Shown one piece after another: positions 23,610 through 34,600 of a DNA stretch of 64,000 nt. Every line of letters starts with the position of its first letter. Position 1 is the first letter of the stretch. The stretch comes from Thermoanaerobaculia bacterium. GTDB taxonomy: Bacteria > Acidobacteriota > Thermoanaerobaculia > Multivoradales > JAHZIX01. The notes beneath the pieces are model-generated. The model did not search any database, was not told where the DNA came from, and was given only the letters and a program-made list of their open reading frames with translations. A program made the translations under genes and the position numbers. The stretch covers positions 1-64,000 of the forward strand of contig JALXFE010000539.1 of the NCBI GenBank assembly GCA_027069135.1. Direction: 5' to 3'.

Positions 23610-26087
23610 ATTTCTAGTGCCACGACAACGACGAGGGTTCTGCTGATCGAAGACGATCAGGTGGATCGGATGGCTTTCGAACGGTTGATCCGAAAGTCCG
23701 ATCTGAAGTATCGGTATGCCGTCGCCAGCTCTCTCCAGGAAGGGCTCAGTGCCGTGGCGCGGCAGGAGTTCGACATCGTCATTTCCGACTATCACCTCCC
23801 GGACGGGACGGCGATGGAGCTCTTCGAGCATTGTCCCGATGTTCCGATCATCGTGATCACCGGAGCCGGGGACGAGGAGATCGCCGTCAAGGCGATGAAG
23901 GCCGGGGCCTCCGACTATGTCGTCAAAGATCTGGATCGAAGCTATCTGGCGGTCTTGCCGGTGACGGTGGAGAAGGCTCTTCGGAAGCAGGTTGTCGACC
24001 GCGAGTTGAACATGCTTTCCCATGCGGTATCTACCTTCAACGAAGCGTTGTTCATCACCGACCTCTCCGGGCGAATTCTCTACGTAAATCCTGCTTTTTG
24101 TGAAACCTACCGATGTAGCCGCCAAGGAATCCGGGGCCGGCTCCGGGACGAGCTCTGGGCAGAGTCCGAGTCCGCGGAGCCGATGCATCTGGCGGCGGCG
24201 GATCCCATGAAAAAGGTGCAATTCGAAGCGCTGCACCGTCGCTTCAACGGCGAGACCTTCCCCGTTCAGGTCTCCCTCTCGACCCTGGCCGGGGAGGGAG
24301 GGCAGCCGGTGGCCGAAGTCGCGGTGGTGTGGGATATCTCCGCTCGCAAGGCTGCGGAGGGCGCCTTGCGGGAAAGTGAGCTTCGCTACGCCCTGGCCGC
24401 GCGGGGTGCCAACGACGGGATGTGGGATTGGGATCTGCGAACCGGGAAGATCTACTTTTCTCCCCGCTGGAAATCCCTGCTCGGCTACTCAGACCACGAG
24501 GTCGGTGACCGGCTCGAAGATTGGTTGGATCTTGTCCACCCGGAAGAGGTCGAGCTCCTGAAGGCCCAGCTCGAGGCCCATCTGGAAGGAAAGACCCAAC
24601 ATTTCGAGAACGAGCATCGGCTCCGGCACCGGGACGGTCGCTACCTTTGGATGCTCAGCCGAGGGTTGGCGGTTCGGGATGATCGGGGCCGACCGTACCG
24701 CATGGCAGGTTCGCAAACAGATACCACGGAGCGCAAGCAGGCGGAGCAACAACTTCTCCACGATGCTCTCCACGACGCCCTCACCGGCCTGCCCAACCGA
24801 GCTTTGCTCCTCGATCGCCTCAGCAGCGCCCTGGCTCGATTCTGCCGCCGTCCGGGCTATCTTTTCGGGGCGCTCTTCCTGGACCTGGACCGATTCAAGC
24901 TGATCAACGACAGCCTGGGACATATGTTGGGGGACGAGCTCCTCATTCAGGTCGCACGGCGCCTCGAAGGATGTATTCGCATCGGAGATACCGTGGCCCG
25001 CCTCGGCGGTGATGAATTCGCCATTCTCCTGGACGATCTAGAGGGGGAGGAGGACGCCTTGGAGATCGCCGCCCGGGTGCAGGGCGAGCTGCGCAAGCCT
25101 TTCGACCTCGACGGCCAGGAAGTTTTTGTCGGCGCTAGCATCGGAATCACCATGAGTACCCTCGGGTACCAGCGTTCCGAAGATGTCCTGCGGGATGCCG
25201 ATACCGCGATGTATCGGGCCAAGGCCCAGGCTCTTGAGGGCCCCGTGGTCTTCGATCCCCAGATGCATACGAGCGCGCTCGTGCAGCTGCGCCTGGAAAG
25301 CGATCTGCGATGGGCCTTGGACCGACAGGAGTTCGTGCTTCAATATCAACCGATCCTACGGCTCGACGGCGGCGGCTTGTGGGGGGTGGAGGCTCTGTTG
25401 CGCTGGCGCCATCCGGAGCGAGGATTGCTACCGCCCGGCGAGTTTCTCGCGGTGGCGGAAGATACCGGGCTCATTCAGCGGATCGGTGCCTGGGTTCTGC
25501 GCACGGCGTGTCAACAGGTCCGAGTCTGGCTGGATCAATTCGTGGAGCTCTCAGATCTCGTCGTGTGCATCAACATCGCCGGCTCCCAGCTGGCGCAGAC
25601 GGACTTTCTCAGCTTGGTGGACGCAGTCTTGAAGGAATGCGGGCTGAGATCCGCCAACCTCCACTTGGAGATCCGGGAGAGCGTGATGATGGATCGGCTG
25701 GAGAATACCCAGCGGGTCCTCTCCGGCCTCGAGGAGCGCAAGATTCATCTCCACATCGATGACTTCGGCACCGGCTACTCCTCCCTGAGCCATCTGCACC
25801 GTTTTCCGGTGGAATCCTTGAAGATCGACCGATCTTTCGTCCAGGCTCTGGAGGACGGCGCCGATGGGATCGAGATCGTGCGCTCCATCGTCGCTCTGGC
25901 CCATGCTCTCAATATGCAGGTCATGGCCGAAGGGATCGAGACGCCGGAGCAGTTGGAAGCCTTGCAGGAGCTCGATTGTGAGCTCGGGCAGGGATTTCTC
26001 TTCGCCCGACCGGTCTCGGCGGAGGCCATGTCTGCGAAGCTGACGGAATTTCGTCCATGGTTTCCGCAGGAGATGCAGGCTCCCTGA
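23607..26087 (+). CDS. Response regulator with REC-PAS-PAS-GGDEF-EAL domains (cyclic-di-GMP turnover)
   Basis: With the CTG start the protein has 826 residues. The receiver (about 9-130) has LLIEDD acidic residues, phosphoacceptor Asp61 in DIVISDYHLPDG and the ITGAGDEE switch Thr. PAS 1 spans about 145-260 and PAS/PAC 2 about 265-390 (WDWDLRTGKIYFSPRWKSLLG). The cyclase domain has an intact GGDEF at 467-471, with an RIGD inhibitory site five residues before it. The phosphodiesterase has EAL at 595-597, plus HIDDFGTGYSS and VMAEGIETPEQ. Both catalytic sites look competent, so it may make or break cyclic-di-GMP according to phosphorylation. It is the likely output of the kinase encoded just upstream. 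Confidence 0.9.
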   Translation: MISSATTTTRVLLIEDDQVDRMAFERLIRKSDLKYRYAVASSLQEGLSAVARQEFDIVISDYHLPDGTAMELFEHCPDVPIIVITGAGDEEIAVKAMKAGASDYVVKDLDRSYLAVLPVTVEKALRKQVVDRELNMLSHAVSTFNEALFITDLSGRILYVNPAFCETYRCSRQGIRGRLRDELWAESESAEPMHLAAADPMKKVQFEALHRRFNGETFPVQVSLSTLAGEGGQPVAEVAVVWDISARKAAEGALRESELRYALAARGANDGMWDWDLRTGKIYFSPRWKSLLGYSDHEVGDRLEDWLDLVHPEEVELLKAQLEAHLEGKTQHFENEHRLRHRDGRYLWMLSRGLAVRDDRGRPYRMAGSQTDTTERKQAEQQLLHDALHDALTGLPNRALLLDRLSSALARFCRRPGYLFGALFLDLDRFKLINDSLGHMLGDELLIQVARRLEGCIRIGDTVARLGGDEFAILLDDLEGEEDALEIAARVQGELRKPFDLDGQEVFVGASIGITMSTLGYQRSEDVLRDADTAMYRAKAQALEGPVVFDPQMHTSALVQLRLESDLRWALDRQEFVLQYQPILRLDGGGLWGVEALLRWRHPERGLLPPGEFLAVAEDTGLIQRIGAWVLRTACQQVRVWLDQFVELSDLVVCINIAGSQLAQTDFLSLVDAVLKECGLRSANLHLEIRESVMMDRLENTQRVLSGLEERKIHLHIDDFGTGYSSLSHLHRFPVESLKIDRSFVQALEDGADGIEIVRSIVALAHALNMQVMAEGIETPEQLEALQELDCELGQGFLFARPVSAEAMSAKLTEFRPWFPQEMQAP

Positions 26088-26130
26088 GCCCCCGGGGCTC
26101 CGCTAAGCCGAGGAGGTCGGTATACTGCGT

Positions 26131-26583
26131 ATGAAAGCTTACGAGATGCTCATGGTGTTCTTCTTGGCCGGCGTGTTCGGCCTGAATGCTGTAGCACAAG
26201 AGGCGAAGCTAGAGTTTCGGATCATCGTCCATGCGACGAATCCTGCCGATTCTCTGCCTCGGGAGGTGGTGGCCAAGATGTTCCGTCGTCAGGTGAAGCG
26301 ATGGAAGAATTGGCCGGGCAAACCGCGAGTGGAGCCGGTGGATCAAAAGTTCGGGTCTCCGACGCGCATGGCGTTTACTAGGGAAGTCCATCAGTGGAGC
26401 CTGAGGTACTTACGCACCTTCTGGCAGCGAAAGGTGCATTCCGGTCAGGGAGCCCCGCCCCCCAACCGGGATTCGGATCAGGGAGTGATCGAGTTCGTGA
26501 GCAGAATGCCCGGCGGGATCGGCTATATTCGTGCCGGCACTGCTCTCCCGGATACGGTCAAGGAATTAAAGCTCGAGGACTAA
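26131..26583 (+). CDS. PBP-like periplasmic substrate-binding protein
   Basis: A 150-residue secreted protein with a signal peptide ([20 protein letters not shown], cleavage near AQE). The mature sequence resembles the short PstS/PBP-like domain often found next to chemotaxis receptors and cyclic-di-GMP proteins: [23 protein letters not shown], an RWKNWPGK region, and [10 protein letters not shown] near the end. It has only one lobe-sized domain and no transporter genes nearby, so a sensory or partner role is more likely than uptake. The ATG at 26131 has GAGGAGG about 14 bp upstream, which is a long spacing. It lies 40 bp before the chemotaxis receptor. Confidence 0.72.
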   Translation: MKAYEMLMVFFLAGVFGLNAVAQEAKLEFRIIVHATNPADSLPREVVAKMFRRQVKRWKNWPGKPRVEPVDQKFGSPTRMAFTREVHQWSLRYLRTFWQRKVHSGQGAPPPNRDSDQGVIEFVSRMPGGIGYIRAGTALPDTVKELKLED

Positions 26584-26623
26584 CCCTCGGTTGGGTGACC
26601 TCGAGGTAGGAGATGACGAAATC

Positions 26624-28600
26624 ATGATGTCTTGGCTCGACAGATTTTTCGCGGGTTGGTCCATCGAGCGGCGGATTCGCTTCATGTTCTATCTGGCCCT
26701 GGTGGCCCTGACCATCGTTCTCCTGGTGACCGGCATCAGTTTCGTTCGGGATCAGCAGCTGGCCCAGCAGATCCAGAAACAGAACGTGCCGGCCTTCGGG
26801 CTCGCCCGGGATCTCTCCGAGCAGCTCAAAGACCTGACCCGTGGTTTTCGGGATGCCCAGGAGGCCTTCGAGGCCGATTGGTTGGACGACCTGGTCGCCA
26901 AGAAAGAGCTGTTCCTCACTTCGGCGGACCGCAAAGAAGACGACAAACCCTTGTTGGAGGATGGTCGCCGCCGGGGCATCACCGATTCCTTTATCAGCTA
27001 CTACGAGGCCACCGACCGGATGACGCGGGCCGGAATCCTCAGCGGCGGGGAACAGGATTTGGAGGCGATCCAGAAAAGCCAAAGCAGCTTGAAGGATCTC
27101 CAGGGGAGGCTCGGACGGTTGCTCGAGGAGAAGAACGAGGAAATGGACCAGAGCTTCAAGGAGGCGAACCGTCGGCGGCAGATCACGTTTTTCTTCAATC
27201 TGGCGCTTGCGGTGCTGGTCCTGGTGCTCTTGTGGGGCATGTCCCGCCGGGTCAGCCGTTCCGTGGTCGATGGCATTCATCAGGCGGTCGCGGTCGCCCA
27301 TCGATTGGCCGAAGGGGATATTGAGGGCTCCATCGAGGCGACTTCCGATGACGAGGTAGGGGAGCTGCTCAAGGCTATGCAGCGGGTCCTGGATTACCTG
27401 CAGGCTTCAGAAAAGGTGGCCCGGGGGATCGCCGAGGGTGATTTGACGGTGGATGCCGAACCCCGCTCGGAGAAAGATCGATTCGGCTACGCCTTTCGGG
27501 GCATGGTCGCCAACCTGCGGACGATGATCGGCAACGTCAAGGAAGCCTCGGCCCAGGTCGCGACCTCCGCCGATGAGATCTCCGCTTCCTCCGGGCAGAT
27601 CACGGAAGGGGCCAAGGAGCAGAGCACTTCGACGGAGGAGACTTCCGCCACCATGGTGGAGATGGCGGCCCAGATCGACAGCGTCGCCCAAAGCTCCGGT
27701 GCCCTGGCGACCAATGTGGACCAGACCTCCGCCTCGATCCAGGAGATGGGTGTTTCTATCGAGCAAGTGGCTCGCAGCGCGGAGGAGCTTCTCACTTCCG
27801 TCGAGGAGACCTCGGCGACCATCGAGGAGATGACCGCCTCCATCACCTCCATCGAGGCCAAGGTCCGGGTCGTCGACGAGGTCTCCCGCAAAGCGGCGGA
27901 GCTTGCCAACGACGGCGGCAAGGAGCTCTCGGAGGTGATCCAAAGCATCGGCACCTCCTCCCAGGACATCGGCAAGATCGTCCGCATCATCGAAGATATT
28001 GCAGATCAGACCAACCTGCTGGCCTTGAACGCCGCTATCGAAGCGGCCCATGCGGGGGAGGCCGGAAAAGGCTTTGCCGTCGTCGCCGAAGAGGTCAAGC
28101 GTCTGGCGGAACGTTCCGTGAACTCGACCCGGGAGATCGCCGGATTTACCCATCGGGTTCAGGAGGACACGGACCAGGCGGTGGAAATCACCCGCCGTGT
28201 CTTGGCGGATATCGTCGATTCCGTGACCCGGACGACGGACCTCGTGGCGGAGGTTTACACCGCCACCCAGGAGCAATCGAGCGGCGCCGCCCAAATCGTC
28301 TCGACTTCCGCCAATATGCAACACGTCACCCGGCAGCTGGCCTTCGCCGCCAAGGAGCAGGCCAACGGTGCCGGCGAGATCATCAAGGCGGTGTCCATGA
28401 TGAACCGAATGACGCAGCAGGTCGCCGACGGCAGTCGGGAGCAGAAGCAGGGTGGGGATCTCGTCGTCAAGGCCGTAGAGAGAATCGCGCAGGTCGCGCA
28501 GCAGAATCTCAGCGCCGCCGAGCAGCTCTCGTCGGCGACCCTGGCTCTGGCCAACGAGGCGGATCGGTTGCAGCGGATGGCGGAGGTGTTTCGGGTCTAG
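26624..28600 (+). CDS. Methyl-accepting chemotaxis protein
   Basis: A 658-residue transmembrane chemoreceptor. Segment 1 (about 20-42) and segment 2 (about 194-214) enclose a helical periplasmic domain of about 150 residues. HAMP and HAMP-like segments follow (about 215-310). The long coiled-coil signalling domain has the highly conserved hairpin [20 protein letters not shown] followed by [18 protein letters not shown], which contacts CheA/CheW. Repeating [11 protein letters not shown] and [11 protein letters not shown] segments are likely methylation helices. No C-terminal CheR-binding pentapeptide is seen. The tandem ATG at 26624 with AGGAG upstream is preferred to the TTG at 26591. No other che genes lie in the window; the PBP-like protein may present a ligand. 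Confidence 0.92.
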   Translation: MMSWLDRFFAGWSIERRIRFMFYLALVALTIVLLVTGISFVRDQQLAQQIQKQNVPAFGLARDLSEQLKDLTRGFRDAQEAFEADWLDDLVAKKELFLTSADRKEDDKPLLEDGRRRGITDSFISYYEATDRMTRAGILSGGEQDLEAIQKSQSSLKDLQGRLGRLLEEKNEEMDQSFKEANRRRQITFFFNLALAVLVLVLLWGMSRRVSRSVVDGIHQAVAVAHRLAEGDIEGSIEATSDDEVGELLKAMQRVLDYLQASEKVARGIAEGDLTVDAEPRSEKDRFGYAFRGMVANLRTMIGNVKEASAQVATSADEISASSGQITEGAKEQSTSTEETSATMVEMAAQIDSVAQSSGALATNVDQTSASIQEMGVSIEQVARSAEELLTSVEETSATIEEMTASITSIEAKVRVVDEVSRKAAELANDGGKELSEVIQSIGTSSQDIGKIVRIIEDIADQTNLLALNAAIEAAHAGEAGKGFAVVAEEVKRLAERSVNSTREIAGFTHRVQEDTDQAVEITRRVLADIVDSVTRTTDLVAEVYTATQEQSSGAAQIVSTSANMQHVTRQLAFAAKEQANGAGEIIKAVSMMNRMTQQVADGSREQKQGGDLVVKAVERIAQVAQQNLSAAEQLSSATLALANEADRLQRMAEVFRV

Positions 28601-28680
28601 GTTTCCCTCGATTTTCTCGAATGCGAGCCCCCCCATGGGATCGCTTTTGCGTTGTCTTTGTAAGTTTCTGAGCTGCCTCC

Positions 28681-31600
28681 ATGTGCTCTGAGGGAGAGAT
28701 GCCCGGAGATTTCGGGTCCTCGACGCTGATCCGGGTACTCCGCGAGCGGGCGAGATCTCAGGCAGATACCACCGTCTACACCTTTTCGGCGGATGGCGAA
28801 TCGATCGGCGGGACCTCTTCCTATCAGAATCTCTACGAGCGGACCTCCGCCCTCGCCCTAGGGCTACGTCGGCAGGGCCTGGAAGGACAGCGGGTGGTTC
28901 TCGCCTTGCCTGCGGGATTCGATTTCGCGTGTGCTTTTCTCGCCTGCCTGATGGCGGGGGTGGTCGCAGTTCCCTTGCCCGCTGCTCCCCGGCGGCGGGG
29001 CCGGCTGGCAGGGGTGGCCGCGGATTGCGCCGCCCAGGCCGTATGGCAGAGGGGGGAACGGGAAAGCCTGGGGCTCCGAGAGCTGACCTGTGTCGGGTTG
29101 TTGGCGGACGCGGCGAAGGGGGGAGACCCAAGGGGCAGCGAGTTGGAGGTCCATCCGGACGAGGTGGCGTTTCTCCAATACACCTCCGGATCCACCGGCC
29201 GGCCGAAGGGAGCCGTGATCACCCACGGAGCCTTGGTTGCAAACCTGGAGATGATCCGTCTCTCGTTCCAGCTGACGCCGAAGGATGTGGTCGGAAGTTG
29301 GCTGCCTCCCTTCCATGACATGGGGTTGGTGGGGGGACTTCTCTCGCCCCTGTGGAGCGGCGTTCCGGCGGTTCTGATGCCCCCCCTCTCGTTCCTTTCC
29401 AAGCCCTACCGTTGGCTGAAAATGATCGAGACCTTCGGTGTCACGGTGAGCGGAGGGCCCGATTTCGCCTACCGGCTCTGCGTCTCGCGAGTCTCCCCGG
29501 AACAGCGACAAGACTTGGATCTGAGCACTTGGCGATTGGCATTCTCCGGTGCCGAACCTATCCGCTCCTCGACCTGCGACGCCTTTCTGCAGGCCTTTTC
29601 GCCCTCCGGCTTGCCGCCTCGCTCCTTTCTCCCCTGCTACGGCCTGGCGGAAGCCACGCTGCTGGTCAGTGCCGGGGAGCCGGGCGCCGCCCAACGAGTG
29701 TTCCCGGGGGAACCGGGTGGTTCTTCGACGGCCGTCAGCTGTGGCGTTCCGGCGTCCGCCGTCCGGATCCGAATCGTCGACCCAAAAACACGGCGACGGA
29801 TCGGGGACGGGGAAGAGGGCGAAGTCTGGGTTGCCTCCCCGGCCCTGGCCGCGGGGTATTGGAATCTGCCGCCCCGGGCCGAGGATCCCTTTGTCTCGAC
29901 CCCCCACTCTTGGGGACCGGAGGAGGAGCCGGCCCGGCGATGGCTTCGTACCGGAGATCTGGGCGTAGAACGGGAGGGGCAGCTCTACATCACCGGCCGG
30001 CTGAAGGATCTGATCATTCTCCGAGGCCGGAACCTCCATCCGGAAGACCTTGAAACCCATGCCTTGGCTGCCCACGAGAGCCTGGCGGAGGCCCAGGTCG
30101 CCGCCTTTGGGGTACCGGCTGGGAGTGAGGACACCGAAGGAGAGTTTGCAGTGGTGGTCCTCTCTCCGGCGCGGATCCGGCGCCGGGAGGTGTCCGGTGC
30201 GGCGGAGGAGATTCGGCGATCCGTCCGACGGAAGCTCGAGGAGCGTCTGCAGGTCGAGGTCAGAGAGGTCCTGTTGGTACGACCGGGTAGCATCCCTCTT
30301 ACCAGCAGCGGCAAGGTGCGTCGGCGGAGAGCTCGGGAGCTCTACTTGCAGGGCGCGTTTGCGAGGCTCGGAGGTCGACGTCCCCGAGCTCCGAAGGTCG
30401 GCGAGCCCCGAGATGCTCTCGCCTGGTTGCAGAAATTCCTTGGGGAAAGGATCGGAGAGGCACCGGAGGCCGTCGACGCCCACCGCACTCTCGGAGACTT
30501 CGGACTCGACTCCATGGGGATGACCCTCGTCCAGCATGGCCTCGAGCGGGAGTTTTCGGTTCGGATCCCTTTGGAAACGCTGCTGGCGGGTTCCTCGCTG
30601 GCGTTTCTCGCAGAGCTCGTCGGTGGGAATCCTCCGGGGGCCGGTCCGTACCGCGTGGAGGTTCCTCGGGAGGAGCCGGAGGGCTGGCGACCGTCCGAGG
30701 GGCAGGAGGCGCTGTATTTTCTCCAACAGGCTCATCCGGAGAGTACGGCCTATCACCTGGCGACGGCATTGCGGATCGAGGCTCCGATCGGCGAGGGCGA
30801 TCTACGGGATGCCCTCGAGGCGGTGGTCCGCCGCCACGATGCTCTGCAGGTGGGCTTTAGAAGCGTCCCTTCCCAGCTGCGACCGAAGCTCGAGAGATTG
30901 TCGCCGGGGCAGGCGGCTTCCCTTCTCGTCGAGGATGCCCGGGAGTGGACCCGACCCCAAGTTCGAAGGGGACTCGCCGAGGCTATCGCGAGACCCTTCG
31001 ATGTCGGGACGGGACCTCTTCTAAGGCTCCATCTCTGGCGGCGCTCCGAAGGGGATGTCCTGCTGCTGGTTCTCCATCACATCGTCGGAGATCTGTGGTC
31101 GGTAGCCCTGCTCATGAGCGAGCTCTCTAAACGGCTGCGACCTGCGCCAGCGGCGCCAGAGCGATCTGTACCAGCACCTCGGAAATTGAACGACGAGCCC
31201 CGCGGGCCCTCCTATTATTCCTGGGTCGAGGCTCAGAAGGACTGGCAGGAGAGTCCGGTCGGGCGCGTGGCGGCAGCCTTTTGGCGGCGGCGCCTGACCC
31301 CCCTGCCGCCCGCCGCGGAGCTGCCGCCGGATCGGCCGCGGAACGGGCGCGGATCCTCTTCCGGCGGGGCTTTTCATACCCCGCTCGGCACCCAGCTCAT
31401 GGCTCGCCTGGAGCCCTTTGCGAGATGTCGGGGGATGACGCCCTATATGGTGCTCATGGCCGCGGTTCAGGTCCTCTTGGCTCGAGGGAGTGGGCTTCAA
31501 CGTTTCGCCGTGGGGACCCTAGCCGCCGAGCGCGAGGGGGCGCCGACGGCTTCCATGGTGGGCTATCTCATCAATCCCCTGGTAGCCGTAGCGGAAGTTC

Positions 31601-34600
31601 CTGCCGGCTCGAGCTTCGAGAGGCTCCTGGTAACGGTCAAGGAAGGGACGCTAGGGATGCTCGCCCACAGCCGGACTCCCTTTAGGAGCCTGGTGACCGA
31701 CCTCGAGCCCCCGAGGGGCGCCGGAGTGAACCCCTTCTTTTCGATTCTCTTCTCCTGGCAGGGGACCGGCATCGCGCTCGAAAACGGGGGACACCGGACT
31801 CCTGGAGGTCTGGTCCTGGGGCGCGGCGATTCCGAGACTTTCTTTGCCGGGGCTGCGGCCCGATCCCTCCGGCTACCGCCTAAGGATGCAGCCTTCGATC
31901 TGAGTCTCCTGGCGGCACCCGACGGCGAAGATCTTCTCCTATGCCTGGAGTACCGGACCGAGCTCTACGATGGGACGTCGATCGCCCGTCTAGCCGGCTG
32001 CCTCTCGAGGCTCCTGGAACAATGTCTGACCAAGCCCCACAGGGATGTAGGAGCGTATTCCCTGCTCTCCCGCGCTCAATCCCAGCAGATCGTCTGGGAA
32101 GCCGGGGATACCGCGCGGCGTTTCGGTGGGGGAACCCTTGTCCAGGAGATTTTTGGCCAGGCCCGGCGCCGTCCTCGAGCGGTCGCCCTGCGGCATGGAT
32201 CCCGCGAGCTGTCTTTCCGGGAACTCGCTACCGGTAGCCTGCGGATCGCGGCGGCTCTTATGGCCCGCGGTATCGGACCCGAGAGCGTCGTGGCCCTGGC
32301 CCTGGAGCGAAGTCCGGAGTGGGTCCTGGGAGCTCTCGGCACTCTGCTGGCTGGGGCCGCGTTTCTGCCTCTCAATCCAAAGGAGCCCGTGGAGCGCTTG
32401 GAGCTGATGGTGGAAGACGGAGCTCCCGATCTGGTGCTCTTCGCGGGGTCCGACCCGGTAGGGAGGAACGGCCTCGCCGGCCTGGATCTTCTCATAGAGC
32501 TGCCGTCGGCAGTGCTGCGGGAACCGCCGCCGGAGGCCCCGGGCCAACTGGCCTACGTCCTGTTTACCTCCGGCTCCACCGGGCGGCCGAAAGGGGCGAT
32601 GAATACCCGCGAGGGTCTCTTCAATCGCTTGTGTTGGATGCAGAGCACCTATCGCCTGGACCCGGAGGACCGGATCCTGCAGAAGACTCCCTTGACCTTC
32701 GATGTTTCCGTGTGGGAGGTCTTCTGGCCTCTGATGGTCGGAGCCCGGTTGGTCTTGGCACCGGAGGGCGCGCATCGGGATCCTCGGCGGCTTGTGGAGC
32801 AGATCGTCTCCGAGGGGATTAGCGTGGTCCACTTCGTGCCGTCCTTGTTGGGGGCGTTTCTGGCGGAGCTAGCGCCGGAGGAAGTGCCCCCGGCACCGTC
32901 CTTGCGCCTGCTGGTGGCCAGCGGCGAGGCCCTCACCGGGATCCTTGCGGGACGCGTGCGCGAGCGCTTCGCCGGGAGTCTGCGATTCGAGAACCTCTAC
33001 GGGCCGACGGAGGCCGCCATCGACGTGACGGCTTACACGGTCCCCATGACCCCGTCCCCCGGCCCGGTACCCCTGGGCCGCCCCGTCGCCAACACGACGG
33101 TGCACGTGCTGGATCGACGGCTGCAGCCCCTTGGGTTGGGAATTCCCGGAGAGATGTTCATCGGTGGCATCCAGCTCGCGAGGGGCTACCGGGGGGATGC
33201 TCGAAGGACCGCCGAAGTGTTTCTCCCGGATCCCTCCGGTGAGATGGGCCGGCGCCTGTATCGGACCGGGGATCTCGGGGCTCGCCGACCGGATGGCACC
33301 CTGATGTTTCTGCGGCGCCGGGACGATCAGATCAAGGTCCACGGGATCCGCATCGAATTGGGGGAGGTGGAGGCGGCGCTCTGCGCCCATCCGCAGATCG
33401 AGGAAGCCGCCGCAGCTCTCGTCCGAGGGCAGGAGGACGATTCCGAGGGGAGGCTACTGGGGGGTGGCTTGCGCTACTTCTCCGGTCCGGGTTCGCCGCA
33501 GGGGCTCGAGGGGGCTGCTCCCAGGTCGAGACTCTTGGCCTATTTTGTCCCGACGAGGCCGGGAGCCGTCGATCGGGGGGAATTGCGCAGGTTCCTGCGC
33601 CGCCGCCTGCCAAAGGCATCGGAGCCGCAGGTCTTGATCCCCATATCTCGGCTTCCGCGCACCGCAAGCGGCAAGGTGGACCGCTCCGAGCTCGTGGCCT
33701 CTTCTGCGCGGCTGCGCACTGCGGAGGCTCCCTACGTGGCGCCTCACTCAGAGCAGGAGAGGGTCCTGGCCCGGGTTCTCGAATCGGTGCTCGAGGTTCC
33801 TCGGGTGGGGTCGGAGGACGATTTTTTCTCTTTGGGAGGGGATTCGATCCTCAGTCTGAAGGTTCGTGCCGACCTAGAAGCGGGAGGATGGGAGCTGGGG
33901 CTCGACGCATTTCTCGAGGAGCGGACGGTGGCACGAATGGCGCGCCTCATGGTGTCCACCGCAAGACGGCTGCCGGATCTCAACCCGGGCCCGCCGGTAG
34001 AAGCCCCGTTCCACGGGCTCCGGGAGGAAGACTTAGCGCTCCTGCCGGAGGGGCTCGACGACGCCTATCCCCTGTCGAGGACCCAGAGCGGGGTCATCTT
34101 TCATAGCCAGTTCGACGCGGCCTCCTCGATGTATCGGGATCTCTTCCTGGCACGCTTCGTCGGATCTCTCGTTCCGAAGCTTCTGAAGAAGGCCCTGCAG
34201 GCGACGGTGGACCGGCATCCCATGCTGCGCACCACCTTCGATCTCGAGAGCTTCTCGGAACCTCTGCAGTTGGTGCATCGGCAAGTGAGCGTGGAGCTGT
34301 TCCACGCAGATCTTTCCGCCCTAGGCCTCAAGACTGCCGACGGTGTACGAGCTATCGAGACATGGATCGAGGGAGAGCTCGCCGTCCCCCTCGATTGGAC
34401 CCGGGCCCCGGTGCCGAGGTTTTCTGCCCTCGGCTCGACGGCGGGGGGGTTCTGGTTCGTGATCAGCTTTTTCGATGCCCTGCTCGACGGTTGGAGCGCC
34501 GCCTCCCTCGCCCAGGAGGTGATCCAGGCCTACGATGCGCTCCTGACCGGGGAGGTCCCGGTCGGGCAAGATCCGCCGATCGGAGGATACCGCCGGTTCG

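Noticed and set aside
23661-23663. GTG as the start of the REC-GGDEF-EAL protein
   Set aside because: It would remove the first beta-strand and the acidic pair of the receiver, although the upstream codons in frame encode exactly these.
27407-29131. 574-codon minus-strand frame opposite the chemoreceptor
   Set aside because: It mirrors the repetitive coiled-coil codons of the receptor and spans the intergenic gap; no recognisable domain.
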